A DNA stretch of 64,000 bases from Paracyclopina nana (taxonomy: Eukaryota > Arthropoda > Copepoda > Cyclopoida > Cyclopettidae). The stretch lies in the NCBI GenBank assembly GCA_019096065.1, contig JAGUCH010000001.1:17696001-17760000 (forward strand). The letters run 5' to 3'. Every line of letters begins with the position of its first letter. The first letter of the stretch is position 1. Below are positions 21,431 to 34,080 of the stretch, piece by piece. A program made the translations under genes and the position numbers. The notes under the pieces are model-generated. The model worked only from the letters and a program-made list of their open reading frames with translations, was not told where the DNA came from and searched no databases.

Positions 21431-22792
21431 CAATTTCAGGCAGGGTATTCTGTGTGGCCATATATAGCCAATATTAAATTGGCCATTTTATACCAAATTC
21501 AACCCAGTGGTTTACATCATTAGAAAGCTCACTTCAGCCAAAATATGCCCATGATTTAGAGGCTCTACTGGTCAAAGGCTAAAAAGGTCAAAGGCTGAAT
21601 AATTATTGGCTAGTCAGTTAAAAGCTACGTTTGTAAAGGCTACCTTGCAACAGGCTAATTTGGTTAAAGGCTATGCTTTACAAATGGCTATTTTGATTAT
21701 ATCTGCGAAATTGGCGCAAATTGCGGAAAATCAACCCAGCACAAAATCACGCGCGTCGCTTAATAGCCTACTATGTCATCGCACGCGGTAATATCCTTAT
21801 TTAGCAGCAGAAAAACGGTTGAAAAATCCATCAGTTTGAATTAAGATGTCATCGGACATTCCTGATCATTCTTTCATTGTTGAGAAAAAAATCACCAAGA
21901 CCGGAAAAAGTGTTGGTGAAGTGAAATATTTTGCTACCTTAATTGTTCCTCCATATACATTCAAGAGAAGAAGAGATGCCAAAAACTTGACTGGTCGAGC
22001 ATATTTCAGTTGCAATGAGTGCTCAAAGTTGAGTGTCACAACTTATGCAGTTGCAATCTAAGACACTTTGGATGATGGGACCCCAACCTACACCCTGCTG
22101 CAATGGCCAACTGCCCATGAATGCTCTCCAAGTAGCACAGAGCACCTGGTCCTACATTTTCGGAAAAGGCTGTATGAAGCTGTTGAGGCCAACCCATGTA
22201 TGCCTATATACAAAATATACTATGACACTCGGAAGGAAATTGCAAATCATAACTCTGATGAGATGCTAACACTCATGCAAGAATTGCCAATTTATCAAAA
22301 CATGCAGAAGCAGCTTCATGAACACAGGCGAAATTTCATTCCGAGAGCTCCAATCTCCTTTGAAGATTTTGACTTGGCTTGTTCTTGGTTTGAAACTGAT
22401 GCAAAGGAGTCAATTGTCAAGGGGGACATTACTTGTGACTCAGGGAGAGTTGTCTTATTTGCTCTTAAAGACACTTTGAAGACTTTGTCCAGGGCAAAAA
22501 CTATGAGTGCAGACTGCACTTTCAAAAGTTGCCCCAAGCTGTGGTACCAGCTCATGGTTGTCTCTTGTGAAGTCCAAGAGGATATTTGGATACCAACTGC
22601 TTTTGGGTTCCTACCTGACAAGAAGCTGGACACCTACAAAGCCTTCTTCAAGCTACTAAAGGAAAGTATGCAGAGTGAGAATATGGAGCTGTCTGCATCA
22701 TACATTATGTCAGATTTTGAGCTGAACCTTCGTAGAGGCATTACAAGCATCTTTCCTGAAGTCCTCCTAAAGGGGTGCCATTTTCACTATAG

Positions 22793-23010
22793 GTGGGTTG
22801 GTAATGTGCGAATTTCTTGATCTTATTGCTGGTTATTTCTTGCTTCCTATTCTTAGCTCACTTTGATTCTTACAAATTGTAGACTCGTCTCACTTCAACT
22901 CTTGCTTCAATTCAGTTTTCCCTGACCTGAATTCTTGCTTCTTTGATCTTCTCTTTTCTTGCTCATCTATCTTTATTTGGTATGATTGCTAAAGTTTAAT
23001 TATTCTTTAG
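22793..23010 (+). other. Intron of the MULE transposase
   Basis: GT at 22793-22794 and TTTAG at 23006-23010. Splicing joins CAC TAT AG|C AAG TGC and keeps the frame through the conserved C..H region of the transposase. Confidence 0.7.
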
Positions 23011-23157
23011 CAAGTGCATTTGGGCTAAAGTGGTTGATGCTGGGCTCAAAAGTGATTATTCAAAAGCAGAGCACTCTGATTTGGCAGCTTTGGTTAAAAG
23101 TGCTATTGGCCTGCCATTTGTTCCTCTCGACCGCATTGGTGAAGGAATGGACATCAT

Positions 23158-24329
23158 TGTAGCAGGATCCCGAGCACGCGACACCTTCGCTCCCGCCTCC
23201 ATCCCTGGGGAAGTCGTTGTTTCCGACAACGACCAAATAAGACCGGGAAGAGGAGGCAACAATATTAGTGCGTTCCGGCTGAAAGTATGCCACGAACATC
23301 AACCTCACCCTCGCTGAGGCTACGGTGGCTGAGGCTACCAAAAGCTCACGAGAGGGAGTAACTTGGGCAGCAGGTCCCGCCACCCGCGTCGTCCCCCGAG
23401 ACACCGAGTGCGGATGCTGTGCCCCCTGGGTCCAAACACCAGGACCGTTTCCGCGTCGAGGCCGGGGTGCCCCTGAGAAGAGGCCATCTACCCCGGGCCA
23501 CCGGAAGCGCGCTACATAGTCGGCGCTGCATCACTCTGCAGAAGAGTGCAACGAGCCACTATATGAGAGCTAGTCACTATACATGCATCGCAAATGCCAA
23601 TAAATCAAATTCGATCAACACGATCAATTCTTTGCTCATTCTCATGCTCCCAATTCGATTCGAATACCTGCGCAGCGAACTGCCGGGTCGGCCACACCCC
23701 CGCACGTCACGATCGACGGCCTCGAGGCCGCGGTCGCCCAAAGCCACGCAGGGCGGGCCAGCGACCCCCCCTGAGGCAGAGCCAGAGCCGCTCCATTTCA
23801 ATGCATTTCAACGCATAATTGCCGCTGCTGCAATTTACGCATCGGCCATCTTGCAGTGAGGCAAGAGAGCGCCAATAAACAAGCCGTAAAACTGGCCCCT
23901 TTATGAGGGCTGCATGCTGTGCTTCACATGTGCAAGGCAATTATCGAGATTGTCTGTCAACGCACTAAAAGCCATTATTCTCGCATGCACAGCAGTCGCT
24001 CCAAACAACCTTCTTGTTTTACGATCGTCAAAATCTCCTATCGAGGACCGGATCGCACAAACAATTTCAATTGCCATGCTAAAACGATCACCCGAGGGTC
24101 GGAAAAATGCAGCGGATGCTGCGGGTGAGCGGTCGCTGCACAGGGGACGAGAGAGGCTATAAAAGATCGAGTACCAGGGGGAAAAGACCCAGTTCTTTGG
24201 ATTCACTCCAAGTTGTTGCACCCCTGCTCTCGCGCTTTTTACGCCACTCTCGGTAAATATTCATTCACTTGCTTTCACCAGGGCCTTAAGCCAACCCCTT
24301 TTCGCTTCTGCAGCCGCCGCTCACTCATC
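23158..24329 (+). repeat. 5' LTR and leader of the retroelement (LTR end unresolved)
   Basis: It begins with the same TGTAGCAGGATCCCGAGC as the 3' LTR, but similarity fades after ~20-50 bp. One possible LTR end is GCTACA at 23511-23516. AATAAA at about 23600 and a TATA box (CTATAAAAG) at 24158-24166 lie further in. No primer-binding site could be identified with confidence. Confidence 0.5.
24158..24166 (+). promoter_or_regulatory. TATA box upstream of gag
   Basis: CTATAAAAG lies 164 bp before the gag ATG at 24330, in a GC-rich leader. It is a strong match to a core TATA element and may drive the genomic transcript. Confidence 0.45.
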
Positions 24330-25697
24330 ATGCCTGTCGAACGATCTCCTCCTCACACCTCTGCGAACGAGGAGCTCGGGACGTCCCCAGACAGCCACGA
24401 GTTGGGGCCCCACCCCACCGGGCTTCAACAACGCTTCGAAGCCGATTTAAGCACCCTCGGGGCCCACGGGGCCGCCACCGGGAGCCATTCTGGCCTAGAC
24501 CCTCTCGGGTTTCCGCGGAACCACGGATCGGCCGCTGAGACCGTCACTGGGACCAGGCCGCGCCCCGGGCCCGGGGCTAGGGTGGATCCGCCAAACCAAC
24601 CAGCTGAGACTGACCCGGCTGGCGCCGGCGCCAACCCCGACACCGAGGGGCTGTCGCAGTCGATGCTGCTGCAATTCCTGAGGTCCATGGAGGCCCAGCG
24701 GCAGGCGGATGCACAGGCCTGCAAACAGGAGGCCGAACTACGGCTCCTGGAGATCAACACCCGCCGTCTCGAGGCCGAAAACGCCGCTGCTCGTTCCGGG
24801 CGCAAGCGCAAACTCGAAAAGTTCGAGGACACGGAAGCGGACAAGTGGCTCACCTTCCGCCTTCATGTGGAGGCCACCTTCTTGGGGTCCAAGGATACCG
24901 AGGCCACCAAGAAACTGGAGGTCAAGCATGCCATGGTGGGCGCGGCACTTCGTACTATCAATGAGGTAGATCTGCTCCTGACGGACGAAAGCTTCACCCT
25001 CAAGCACCTGCTCGACGCCTACGAGAGGTTCTTCGTCACCGCTACGTCGTCCCAGGTGGCCCGTATAGCCCTCGAAACGGCCCATCAGCGCTCTGATGAA
25101 GGGATTCCCCAATGGCACGCTAGGCTACGCAGCATCTTCGTCCGCGCTAAGCCTGAGCTAGCCAAGGAGGTCGAGACCTACCCCGACTTGATCCGTATGT
25201 TTGTGACCAAGCTTCACCGCAAGGATGTGGTCATGGGCATCGCCGGACACAAATTCACCACCATGGCCGACGCCTTGGAAGCCGCCAGTCAAGCTGAATG
25301 TTGGTTGTCGTTGGGGCAAGGTAAAGGCCGCGTCGCCGCCATGATTCCCGGAGCCGGCGACGACTCCACGGTCGTATGCTTCTACTGCGAGCGTAAGGGT
25401 CACCGCAAGAGCGAATGCAGGACCCTCGACTCCGACAAGCGTAATGGCCGCTACGACTCCAAGATCGACAAGTGGGCTCACGCAGCTTCCCTCAACAAGG
25501 ACCAGGCGGCTCGAGGACAGAGTTCCCGAGGTCGAGGACGAAGGCGCGCCTCCGACCAGAAAAGGACCTCCGATCGGCAAGGCTCGTCGAACAAAAAGCC
25601 TCGAGTCAATGAAATCTACGAGGCCAAGCCCAAGGAAGAACCCGAATCCGAGGCCTCGGATGATGCGGCACCGGGAAACGACTCGACCCGGTTGTAG
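24330..25697 (+). CDS. gag: gag-like protein with CCHC zinc knuckle
   Basis: Open from ATG 24330 to TAG 25695-25697, 455 residues. The N-terminus is Pro/Gly/Thr-rich and disordered, followed by an Ala/Gln/Glu-rich coiled coil (~residues 110-165) and a helical capsid-like region (KWLTFRLHVEATF, ALETAHQR). A zinc knuckle CFYCERKGHRKSEC has the C-X2-C-X4-H-X4-C spacing used by retroelement nucleocapsids to bind RNA. The C-terminus is basic. Pol follows in another frame after a short gap, so pol expression would need a frameshift or reinitiation. Confidence 0.85.
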   Translation: MPVERSPPHTSANEELGTSPDSHELGPHPTGLQQRFEADLSTLGAHGAATGSHSGLDPLGFPRNHGSAAETVTGTRPRPGPGARVDPPNQPAETDPAGAGANPDTEGLSQSMLLQFLRSMEAQRQADAQACKQEAELRLLEINTRRLEAENAAARSGRKRKLEKFEDTEADKWLTFRLHVEATFLGSKDTEATKKLEVKHAMVGAALRTINEVDLLLTDESFTLKHLLDAYERFFVTATSSQVARIALETAHQRSDEGIPQWHARLRSIFVRAKPELAKEVETYPDLIRMFVTKLHRKDVVMGIAGHKFTTMADALEAASQAECWLSLGQGKGRVAAMIPGAGDDSTVVCFYCERKGHRKSECRTLDSDKRNGRYDSKIDKWAHAASLNKDQAARGQSSRGRGRRRASDQKRTSDRQGSSNKKPRVNEIYEAKPKEEPESEASDDAAPGNDSTRL

Positions 25698-25729
25698 AGA
25701 GCTCCAGCCGGGTCCCCTCACCTTCCTCC

Positions 25730-28700
25730 ATATTAGCAGCTCTCGACCACATCGCCAGTCATCAACGATTCATGGCCCAAGTCCCGATCCGCATCGGCAA
25801 GATCAAAGCCAGGGCCCTGGTCGACAGCGGCAACAGCTGGCGCACGTGCATCTCCGAGAATTTCGCTCGCCGACTTGGAGTTCTTCCACACGGTCTCCGG
25901 CCCATGCTCGACATGCCCGCGGTGGGCACCGCCCACGCGCAGCAACGCCTCCAGGTCCTGGGGGAGTTACGGCAACCACTGCGAGTGCAGCTGGGTAATC
26001 ACCCTCACTCCTTCTCTATCCGACCCGCAGTGGTACGAAACCTCTCCATGGATTTCAACTTGTCAGGGCCATTCCTGAGCCACCACCGCATCGACCAGCT
26101 CCACTCCCAAGGGACCCTGCGCGTGCACGGGAAGCAGATCCCGCTGGTGGGCGCCCTCCAACCCGCTGAGGATCAGGAAGAGTACGAAATCCGGATTCTG
26201 CGGCCCGTCAATATTCCAGCCCGCACTGTCACCCTGGTGGCCGCCGTAGCCCCTCACTGGCCCCACGGGTCCACACGGGCCGCCGCCCTCGAAGCAGGGC
26301 CCCAGTTTGCCGCGCAGACGCAGCTGGCGCCCTGGAACGTTGCACTGGTCCAGCCGCGGGCCGGCGGCAGCCTGGCAGTTGGGGTGCTGAACCCCCTGGA
26401 TCACCCGCTCCGCCTTAAGGGCGGAGTGATCTACGGCACCCTCCGCGTCTACGAAGAAGACGAGGGCCCCAGCGGAACCGAGGCTACTCCCTCGGTGCGC
26501 GCGGTGAGCACGCCGGCCACCACCCGCAGTACCAGCCGGAAGCAGTCGGAGTCCGATGCCAAGCGCCGCTACGAGCAAGCTGACCGTATCATCGACACCT
26601 TCAAGCTGAACGAGAACGACATGCTCAAAGATAATCCCAAGCGGCTGGCTCAAGCCGCCACCCTGCTCGCGGCCCACGCCGGAGCCTTTTCATTTGACGG
26701 CCGCACGGGGCAGACCACACTGGTCGAGCATGCCATAGATCTCAAGCCTGGGACGAAGCCCATCAACATCCGTCGGCGACCCATCAATCCGAACCTCGAG
26801 GCGTCCCTGAAGGAACAGATCCAGAAGTGGTTGGATGAAGAAGTCATCACGCCCATCACTTCGCCGTGGTCCGCTCCTCTTGTTCCCGTCCGCAAGAAGG
26901 ATGGCACGCTGCGATGGTGCGTAGATTATAGGGAACTCAACAAGGCCACTGTAGTCGACTCACACCCCATCGGAGACGTCAGGGACAACCTCAGCCGACT
27001 GGCCCGCTCCACGGTGTTTTCGACGTTGGACGCGGTGGGTGCCTTTAACGTGGTTCCCATTCGGGCAGAGGACGTGGAGAAGACCACCTTTTCCACAGGG
27101 GACGGCTCATACGCCTTCCTCAAGATGCCCTTCGGCCTCACCAATGCGCCCAAGACATACAGCCGCCTCAATAGGATGGTTCTGGAGGGCATATCATGGG
27201 ACGTTGCCCTGCCATACCTCGATGACTGCTTAGTCCATTCAACCGACTTCGAGTCCCACCTCCGCAACTTGCGCCTGGTGCTGCAGGCCCACGAGAAAGC
27301 AGGACTTCTGCTGAAGCCGTCCAAATGTCACCTGTTCCAATCCAGAGTGACATACTTGGGGCATGTTGTCACTCCTCAGGGCCTCGAGGTCATGCCAGCC
27401 TACATTGACCTCATCCGTGAATGGCCCTTGCCTAACACCAGGAAGCAGTTGCGTATCTTCCTTGGCAAGGCCAATTATTACCGATCCTTCATCGAAAAGT
27501 ACCAACATGTCGCGGCGCCCCTGTCGGACAAGCTCTCCAAGGACGACGGCACCAGCGACAACCATGTTTTCCAACCCAGCCCGGAGTTCCGGGCCGCTTT
27601 CGACGAGCTCAAGAAAAGGCTGACCTCCGCGCCTGTACTGGCCTATCCGGACTTCGCCTCGCCTAACCCCTTCATCCTGGATACGGATTTCTCACAAGAA
27701 AACAGGGCTGTTGGAGGGGTCCTCTCCCAAGTCCAAGATCGCAAGGAAAGAGTCATCTTATACGGCGCCAAGAAGCTGAACGCCGCTCAAAGCAATTATT
27801 CCGCTAATCAGGGCGAGCTGGTGGCCGTAATAATTTTCATCAAACAATTCAAGTATTACCTGCAACACCGCCGTTTCATCCTGCGCACCGACCATCGGGC
27901 CCTCCTCTGGATCCGCTCCATGGAAGCGCCCACGGGAATGCTGGGCCGATGGCTCGACACCATCTCCAACTACGACTTCGAAGTGGTACACCGGGCAGGA
28001 GTGAAGCACGGCAACGCCGATTCCCTCAGCCGAGCGCCCCACCTGGCACAGCGGGGTGACCATATCAGCTCAGACGTCTCTGATGATGACTTTTTCCGGG
28101 TGGCTAATCTCAAGCTGATTCCCACGAAGCCGGAAGCGTGGGCTGCGGCCCAGGAGGAGGACGACGACCTGGTCCTTCTGAGACAGCTAGTCCGACTGAA
28201 ACAATCGCCTTCGCAGGAGAACCTCAACGCTGCATCACCTCGAGGTCGCGTGCTACTGGAACAACTAAGTTCCATGACCATGGATCGGCAAGGTGCTCTT
28301 CGCTTGCTGGATCGGAAGAGGCAAACCTCGCGACTGGTGGTGCCCCGCCAGTGGCAGGAAGCCAGCCTCCGCCACGTACACGACACCATGGGACACCAAG
28401 GGCGCGACTCCGTGGTCCACAGGGCAGCTCAGCACTTCTACTTCCCAGGCATGACGCGCCTGGCCGATGAAGTCGCAAGTCCTGCCTCCTTTGCCAGCGG
28501 TCCAAGCCGGGCCAGAAGAGCCAGCTGCACACCCTCAAATCGCACTACGCTGGCTACCCGCTCCAGATCTTGAGCCTCGACTACGTAGGGCCGTTCCAGC
28601 CTTCGCCGAACCGTCACCGCTACTTGTTCACTGCTAAGTGCGTCTTCACCAAATGGATCGAAGCTTTTCCGTGCGGTTCCAATGATGCTGAAACAGCCGT

Positions 28701-30013
28701 GCGGTTTTTGACGACCGAAATCATCCCTAGATTTGGCCTTCCAGAGAGACTACACACCGATCAAGGGACTCATTTCACGGCCCATCTCATGCGGGAGGTA
28801 TGCGCGGCCCTTGGGATACAAGCCACCACTACTCCTTCATACAACCCGCGCAGCAACCCGGTCGAACGGGCGCATCGGGATCTCAACGAGCTCATCAGGA
28901 AGATGGTCAAGGGTCGATACGCGGACTGGGCCGAGGTCGCTCCTTCGCCCTCTTCGTCCTCCGTACCACCAAAAACCGCTCCACGGGCATGGCACCATAT
29001 GAAATGGTTTTCGGTCGCCAACCGTCGACCAACCTGGACTTGATCTTTGGGGACCCGCAGCCGGCTGTAGCAAAGGCCACGCAAGCAGGCCGATTCGCCA
29101 AGCAACTGAAGGAGCGAATACAACTGGCGCATGAATGGGCGAGGAAGAACATCTCCAACTCGATCGAGCGACAACGACGGGCTTATCACATGGACAAGCG
29201 TGCGTTCGTAGTGGGACAGAAAGTGTGGCTGTTCACCCCGAAGGTTATTCCACGCATCTCCAAGAAGCTACAAACCTTCTGGACGGGACCGTGGACAATT
29301 GAGAAACGAGTGAACGAGCTCACTTACGAAATAGCACCAGACCCGTCTTGGGCTCGAGCGCGGAACCAAGTTGTCTCGGTAGACCGCCTTAAGTTGTACA
29401 TCCCACCTGACCAAGATCAAGGCAACGTGTCTACTGCACCACCGGCCGAGGATTTGGATCTGTCCATGTTAGGTGACGAATCCGCCGAATTCCTCGCGGA
29501 CCCACCACATGAAATCGCGGCGGAGCCCGCTAATGACCTCGCTGTACCTTATGAATATGCGGTGGCCCCGACGGACAGAGAATATGGGTTCCCAGAAGCC
29601 CGAGATGACCCCATCCCGGCCTTCAACGACGACCCCACGATACCTGAGTACGACTGCACCCGATACCAATCCGATCCGGATGAACGCCCATCCACACCGG
29701 ATAATGAGTCTCCGCAGAATACTCAGCAACTGCCAAGCCCTCCTACAGACGATGATGAGCCCAGGCGCACTAGCACAGTGGTGAAAAGGAAACGACGATC
29801 AAATGCAGAAATGTTGCAGGCTGACACCGAGAGATTCTTAGGTGGACCAGAGGCGGTCACCAAACGGTCTAGATCCAAAACACGCAGCGGTGACAGGAGA
29901 AGCACGACCGACGAAGATACGTTGCCACTGCAGCATTTGCAAGACAATCCGCCAACCGTGCATCAAACTACTAGATATCTGCTCCCGCCGCTAGAACCGC
30001 GGCCACTACCTCC
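25730..30013 (+). pseudogene. pol: pol of the gypsy-type element (PR-RT-RNaseH-INT), frameshifted
   Basis: The first block (about 25730-28500) has an aspartic protease motif (LVDSGNS), reverse transcriptase of Ty3/gypsy type (VDYRELN, FGLTNAPKTY, and YLDDC at ~27217-27231), RNase H (LDTDFS, RTDHRALL) and the start of the integrase H2C2 finger (HDTMGHQGRD). A frameshift falls inside that finger between about 28480 and 28565. The integrase core follows in a second frame (28570-28940; HTDQGTHF and the downstream Glu region), and a second frameshift at about 28930-28950 moves to the C-terminal part (chromatin/DNA-binding tail, acidic and Ser-rich). The last frame is cut at 30013 by the CACTA-like element and continues on its far side at 45257. 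Confidence 0.85.
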
Positions 30014-30945
30014 CCCACAAAACAAAATGAAAAAAAGTTGTTAAAATATAGGGATTTCGTAGTGTATTGAAATCCCGATTAGTGTCAACTATTGGCAATA
30101 AAAGCGTAACGATATCGCTAAACATATGAAATCGGAAATAGGGACTACTAAAAAACAAAGATATGAGTTATTTTTTGTTTTCAATACGTCATTCAGACTC
30201 TAAGGATAGCGCATGATTAATTAAAAAAAAAATTATTAACAAATTCGAGAGTTATTAATTATTTTAATTTGGCAATAGCGCTATTTTATTTGTTCTTATT
30301 CCATATTCTATGGATTAAGTATGGATTTAATTTTTTTTTTTTTTTTAAATATTTCAAATTCTGTTTAGTCTATTTTCTTTCCATTTATTCCCAATTTTTG
30401 GGAATTAATATGGAATTAAATGGTATGTCAATATCTACTAAACCTATTCAGTTTAGATTTAAATGGAATTAAGTATACGTGTACTTTGCTTTTAAATTAC
30501 CATTTTTTTATTATTAATTTTTATTTTTTTCCGGACATTTCATTAATAAATTCTCTATTTATCTCCTAACTTTATCCGCAAATAACGTTTACATATAACA
30601 TGATTTTTCTTAGTAATTTTTTTCTCCCTATAAGACAGCTTTAGTAGTGCTAATTAATTCCATTTAATAGTCCTATTTTTTTAATCATTAGTAGCTATTT
30701 TTTAGATATGAATTAATGCATTATTCGATACACATTTTTCAATCCTAACTAAATGGAAATGGACTACCTTTTCAATCTACCAATAATTGGCATATAATCT
30801 ACTAAAATAAATTCCAATTAATACAGATAAACATAGCATTTATTTCCATCAATAAATAGTGCTTTTTTTCATAACTAATGATTGATAGATTTGTTCATAG
30901 AAAATAACGCTCAAAATAATTATCCTCGTGATTCCTTTTGGCCCT
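30014..30945. other. AT-rich left subterminal region of the 15.2-kb element
   Basis: No gene. It contains ATAGGGAT at about 30048 and AATAGGGACT at about 30136, words that recur at the other end of the element. The rest is poly-A/T-rich. Confidence 0.55.
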
Positions 30946-33887
30946 TCATATTTCATCTTCAGATGTTTCATTATGATGACTTTCAATCTAAAATAAAGAT
31001 ATATATTCATATTTTTACCATAAAATGTTAGTTTTTAGATTACCTTTCTTTCGGATCCGGATTTGTGCTGTTTCGTCAACTTATGTCCAGAAGTGACATG
31101 CATCTCATCATCTCTTTCCATCAACATCATTGGTTGTTGAGAGTGAGCTTTTTTGGGCAATGGATTTGATGTTTTTGGCACTTGTTGGCTTAATACACCC
31201 ATCTTGATCGACCTAGCAGATGGTCTCGCTGGTCTCAAGTCCTCTTCAAAGGGTATTTCTTCCCGTCTTCTCTTCATCGCTTTTCTCTTAGTCTCCTCTT
31301 CAGTTTCGAAATCATCTTCTGAACCTTCTTCGACTGTCATGTCCTTTGACGGTGTCATTACACTTCGCAATGCATCTTTGTTCCGCCAATCTCGAATTGC
31401 CTCAGCCACGTCCTCACAAGTAGCCAGTGCCTCCAAATACTTCTGTTTTGGCTATAAAAGTTTTTGAATAATAGCTCTATTTTTCTGAGTATATACAGAA
31501 ACAATACCTTTATAATACCATCCATAGGGTAGAACATGACGCTTTCAGGGTTCTTATCCAATGCCAGGCAAACCGCAGCGATGATTTTTGTTGCATCTTT
31601 AAGTCCATGAATTTGTTCGCCAGCACCCTTTTTAAAATTGCTCAACAAATGCTTGTATTTTGCATAATCATCAAGGGTGACATCAGTTGTTTCCGTTCCG
31701 TCATCCTTGTCGGACGTCAGCTTGTTTCGCAATGCGGTCATGTCTTTAGTAGTGTTAAAGAAATGATCATACGTCAGTGATGGATCCTTGTTGGCATGCT
31801 GAAAACATCACATTTAAAAAATATTGTTTTTAATTTGAAACTAGCTTACATAATTATTGGTCCAGAACCACATTGCTTCGAGGTACAAGGCTTTCATAGC
31901 ATCTCTGCCTGATTTTGCTTTCTTGCATACGTCATCGATGAATCGTTGCCTATCACCACTGAGAGCATCACCCATTCGATTTTTGATGTCTTGAAGTGAT
32001 GTTTTCTTGACATATGGCTCATCCACTTTGTGTCTCAACAAGTATGACGTCACAACCTCTTCAGCGAGTTTCAAGCAACCATTGGGAAAACCTCTCTTAA
32101 ACCAACTCTTGTTGTGTGTGCCACTGTTAAACAAAACAGAATCTATATTTTAAGTTGTATTTTGTCTGATTGTATACATACGTCATCTTTTCACCAAGAA
32201 TTAAATGAGCACGAGCGTTGCTGGTGAACAGAATTCGATTGATTAGCCCTCCCATTTTGCTTTTCAATTGCGGATATTCAATCTTGTCAATGCGAGGCCT
32301 AATAGCAGTTTGCAACACTTGCAGTATCACATCACATGCAAAAAAGTAGTCATGTCCAATATTGACGTGATCCACCGGCAAATGTCTCATCACAATTTGT
32401 CTCGCAAGCGACTCTTTTTCAACAGGAATTGTTCTCAGCATTGACATTTGCTCTTTCATGACTGCTGTTTGCTCGAGAATCGCCTTGTTTGTCTTGAGTA
32501 ATTCTTGATGCTCATCAACTTTCCTCTAAATAAACAATAATTTATAGAGATAATATATATTAAAGATTACAATTTTACCGGCTTTATAGCAACAGCTGCT
32601 TTGATCCACTTCGTTGATGCAACAGCACTTTCATTGATCCTCTCGCATAGTTGTTTGATGTCTCCATTTCCATTTGCCAAAGTTGAAATGTGCTCAATAA
32701 TTTCATCCTTTGCGTCATCGATTTTTTGAAAAATTGCTGTTTGAATTTGTGGAATCAATTCGCGAGCAAGTGAGCTGACCAATCTATTGATCGGACCCTT
32801 CTCAATGACATCATCATTTTGAGACAACAAGTCATCAGCCAGGATTTTTTGAGCTGCTTGGCTTGACTCGTTGCTTAACCGACGCTTCTCAATGATCTCA
32901 TTAGGTGGCATTATGTCACTGATACCTGATTCATCATCTGACTGATCAGAGTGAGCGAACGTTTGTGACCTCTTGCCTTGAGATCCCTTCTTGGCTTCCT
33001 TGCGTTTGCTAGATTTTTCATGGATGATATTCTCATCTTCCTCTTCACTATCCTCAACTGTTGGAAATGTCTAATATAGAAAAAAAATAGTAATAAAAAT
33101 GAAAAATGAAATTGCATTACTTTACCTTCGGTAGCTTGTTTGCCTTTGCAGTCACATCGCTATCAGAAGTAATCGGCATCGATACTGGCTTACTGCGCAA
33201 GTTTTGACCATGCCAATTATGGAAGATATGCTTCCCCGTCTTCAAATCGATTGGAGGAAAGGTGAAATCCATCATCAACTTCTCTGGATACGTTGACACC
33301 ATTTGGGAATACATTCTCTGGATTGACAGAAGATTTCTACATTTCCGAAACAGATTGTTTTGGTATTCAAGCACAGTCGACAAACGACCATCAGTGACAC
33401 CTAAAATTAGTAAACGATATCAAAAATTATGAGAGATAATAGATTAAAAATAGTAATTACGATCTTCAATCCTAAAGTAAACGTAGGTTGATGCAAAATC
33501 AATGCCATCATGCACCAGACAAGGCTTCAATCTTGATAAATGTTTCAGACTCTTGTTGGGTTGAAATCCGAAAATTTCGGTGAACGTTTTACCCGACACG
33601 TCGCATCTATGATTGACATAACGTATGAATAGCTTATCCTTTTTCCTGTTCGGATCGAATAGGCATAAGCGATCATAGGTTGCACCCGATTTCGGCAAAC
33701 GTACGGCTTTGTTGACATCAAGATGTGTCGTACTCTCAGATTGTGGAACATCAACACCGGCAATAATTGGCAGTTCATCGCCAATGACTTCTGATTCCTG
33801 ATGGGGCTCGATTGGTGGCAATTCTTCATCAAAGATTGATCCTTTTTTGGAACGTTTCATTTTCACACGTGGTAGGATTTTGATCAT
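30946..33887 (-). CDS. Cargo protein 1 of the CACTA-like element (850 aa, unknown family)
   Basis: Eight exons on the minus strand (33887-33461, 33400-33126, 33070-32579, 32525-32182, 32123-31850, 31798-31508, 31451-31044, 30987-30946) join in frame. An N-terminal domain (YDRLCLFDPN, KTFTEIFGFQPNKSL, YVYFRIEDR) is followed by a second conserved block (MYSQMVSTYPEKLMMDFTFPP, FHNW), an acidic linker, a helical region (residues ~290-400), and a C-terminal block (LFTSNARAHLILGEK, WFKRGFPNGC, GDRQRFIDDV). That block recalls BEN-like DNA-binding folds only loosely. It ends in a Lys/Arg-rich tail (KRKAMKRRREE). Exons 4 and 5 are exactly 344 and 274 nt, identical to those of paralogue 3. A nuclear, DNA-related role is inference. 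Confidence 0.75.
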
Positions 33888-34080
33888 CAGCTGACAACAA
33901 TTAATGAGATTGAATATTGATCGCTCAGTTGCTGCATTAACTAAGCAAAACTCTAAGCATAATTAGAAATGTCTATAAACTAACAATAAGCTGTTAAAAA
34001 AGTAGATTTTAGAGAGAAATACTTTTTTTTATTTTGGAATTCTTTACATAGTGATCTTAATCATTCACTAATCGCAAACA

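Noticed and set aside
24425-24853. Antisense frame inside gag, and several others in pol (e.g. 25158-25721, 26063-26677)
   Set aside because: GC-rich coding sequence commonly leaves open antisense frames; the plus strand has clear retroelement motifs.
30946-33887. Calling the cargo C-terminal block a BEN domain
   Set aside because: Only a loose resemblance by eye; without a profile search the name would be unsupported.
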